In this document: piece by piece, positions 63,764 through 64,000 of the stretch
Position numbering within the stretch: position 1 is the first letter of the stretch
Layout: every line of letters begins with the position of its first letter
Assembly (NCBI GenBank): GCA_963667455.2
Contig: CAXXFR010000001.1
Span: 9,764-73,763, forward strand
Direction: 5' to 3'
Origin: Bin55 sp963667455
GTDB taxonomy: Bacteria; Pseudomonadota; Gammaproteobacteria; Pseudomonadales; Azotimanducaceae
Length of the DNA stretch: 64,000 nt
The notes under the pieces: generated by a model
Databases searched by the model: none
What the model saw: only the letters and a program-made list of their open reading frames with translations
Told to the model about the DNA's origin: nothing
Position numbers and translations under genes: made by a program

Positions 63764-64000
63764 CCGTCCGCCCAGTGAACGACGCTCCGTTGGCAGTGGA
63801 CGAACAGGTGGAGACGAACGAGGACGAGTCGGTCACGATCGCCGTGCTCTCGAACGACTCCGACGTGGACGGCGACACGCTGACGGTCACTTCAGCATCG
63901 AGTCCCACGCATGGAACGGTACGGGCCTCGAGCGATCGCGTGATCTATTCGCCGAAGGCAGACTACAACGGATCGGACCAGTTTTCCTACGAAGTGTCAG
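63622..64000 (+). CDS. Continuation of the tandem-95 protein in another frame (3' end outside window)
   Basis: From about 63622 the frame SSPSNGSARVSDDGIEYTPN, YHGTDEFDYSISDGKGG, VRPVNDAPLAVDEQVETNED and NDSDVDGDTLTVTSASSPTH continues repeat 17 and adds repeat 18, open to the window end. Compared with other repeats, an extra G at 63611-63612 and an extra C at 63620-63621 explain the shift (net +2). Either the gene is truncated in vivo, or these are sequencing errors and one reading frame continues. Confidence 0.8.

Noticed and set aside
58980..63900. Regular repeats resembling a CRISPR array
   Set aside because: The period is about 280 bp and the units are coding protein domains; there are no short repeats with unique spacers.
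58929..63908. Many long minus-strand frames opposite the repeat adhesin
   Set aside because: They recur with the same spacing as the repeats and are shadows of the biased plus-strand codons.

Overview
The window looks like a stretch of proteobacterial chromosome, most likely gammaproteobacterial, with moderate GC. It is dominated by a partly decayed integrative conjugative element (ICE) of the PFGI-1/ICEHin1056 type. Taxonomy is inferred only from this transfer-gene family and from housekeeping genes such as a glutathione reductase and an AGCS symporter. No rRNA or tRNA was seen.

Left flank (1-22 kb). The tail of a group I cysteine desulfurase is followed 15 bp later by a DUF262+DUF1524 protein, which resembles the desulfurase and SspE/GmrSD parts of a phosphorothioation or modification-dependent defence locus lying mostly outside the window. 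From 2.3 to 13.5 kb, on the minus strand, lie five paralogous membrane-anchored or exported proteins built from W-x3-D/DP helical repeats, plus one HEAT-like exported protein. One paralog has an in-frame TAA. The HEAT-like gene has a frameshift and a 19-A tract at its start. Ordinary metabolic genes follow: AGCS Na+:amino-acid symporter, glutathione reductase and a CaiB-type CoA-transferase. After an unknown exported protein come a stand-alone DUF262 protein and a small protein with a HExxH zinc-protease signature.

Conjugative element (about 22.2-56.9 kb). Almost all genes are on the minus strand and many junctions are ATGA overlaps. Reading from high to low coordinates: ParB-like protein, DNA methyltransferase, TIGR03761, DUF3577, DUF6573, PilL, TIGR03759, lytic transglycosylase, TraD, TIGR03747, DUF2857, [cargo 1: porin-like barrel, HpcH/HpaI aldolase, ankyrin protein], RAQPRD, TIGR03758, 03745, 03750, 03746, 03749, 03752, 03751, the TIGR03744 ATPase, [cargo 2: exported DUF1524 nuclease, AmpG, IS3-family insertion, gene fragment, frameshifted DUF4276, AAA ATPase, C5-cytosine methylase], TIGR03756, TIGR03755, TraG and an integrase. 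The gene order matches the family, but no relaxase, ParA, SSB, topoisomerase or replicative helicase is visible, so autonomous transfer is doubtful. Four operon starts carry the same AT-rich element (ACTGTA, 6-8 bp, TATAxT), suggesting one coordinating regulator.

Right flank (57-64 kb). After a non-coding stretch holding a degraded IstB (IS21 helper) remnant, two homologous promoter+hairpin elements (about 69 nt each, with compensatory base changes) lie 280 bp apart. The second forms the leader of a very long exported protein of tandem-95 (cadherin/VCBS-like) repeats that runs off the window and changes frame near 63.61 kb.

The strongest candidates for undescribed biology are the tandem structured leader RNA, the W-x3-D repeat paralog cluster with possible phase variation, and the shared ICE promoter element.
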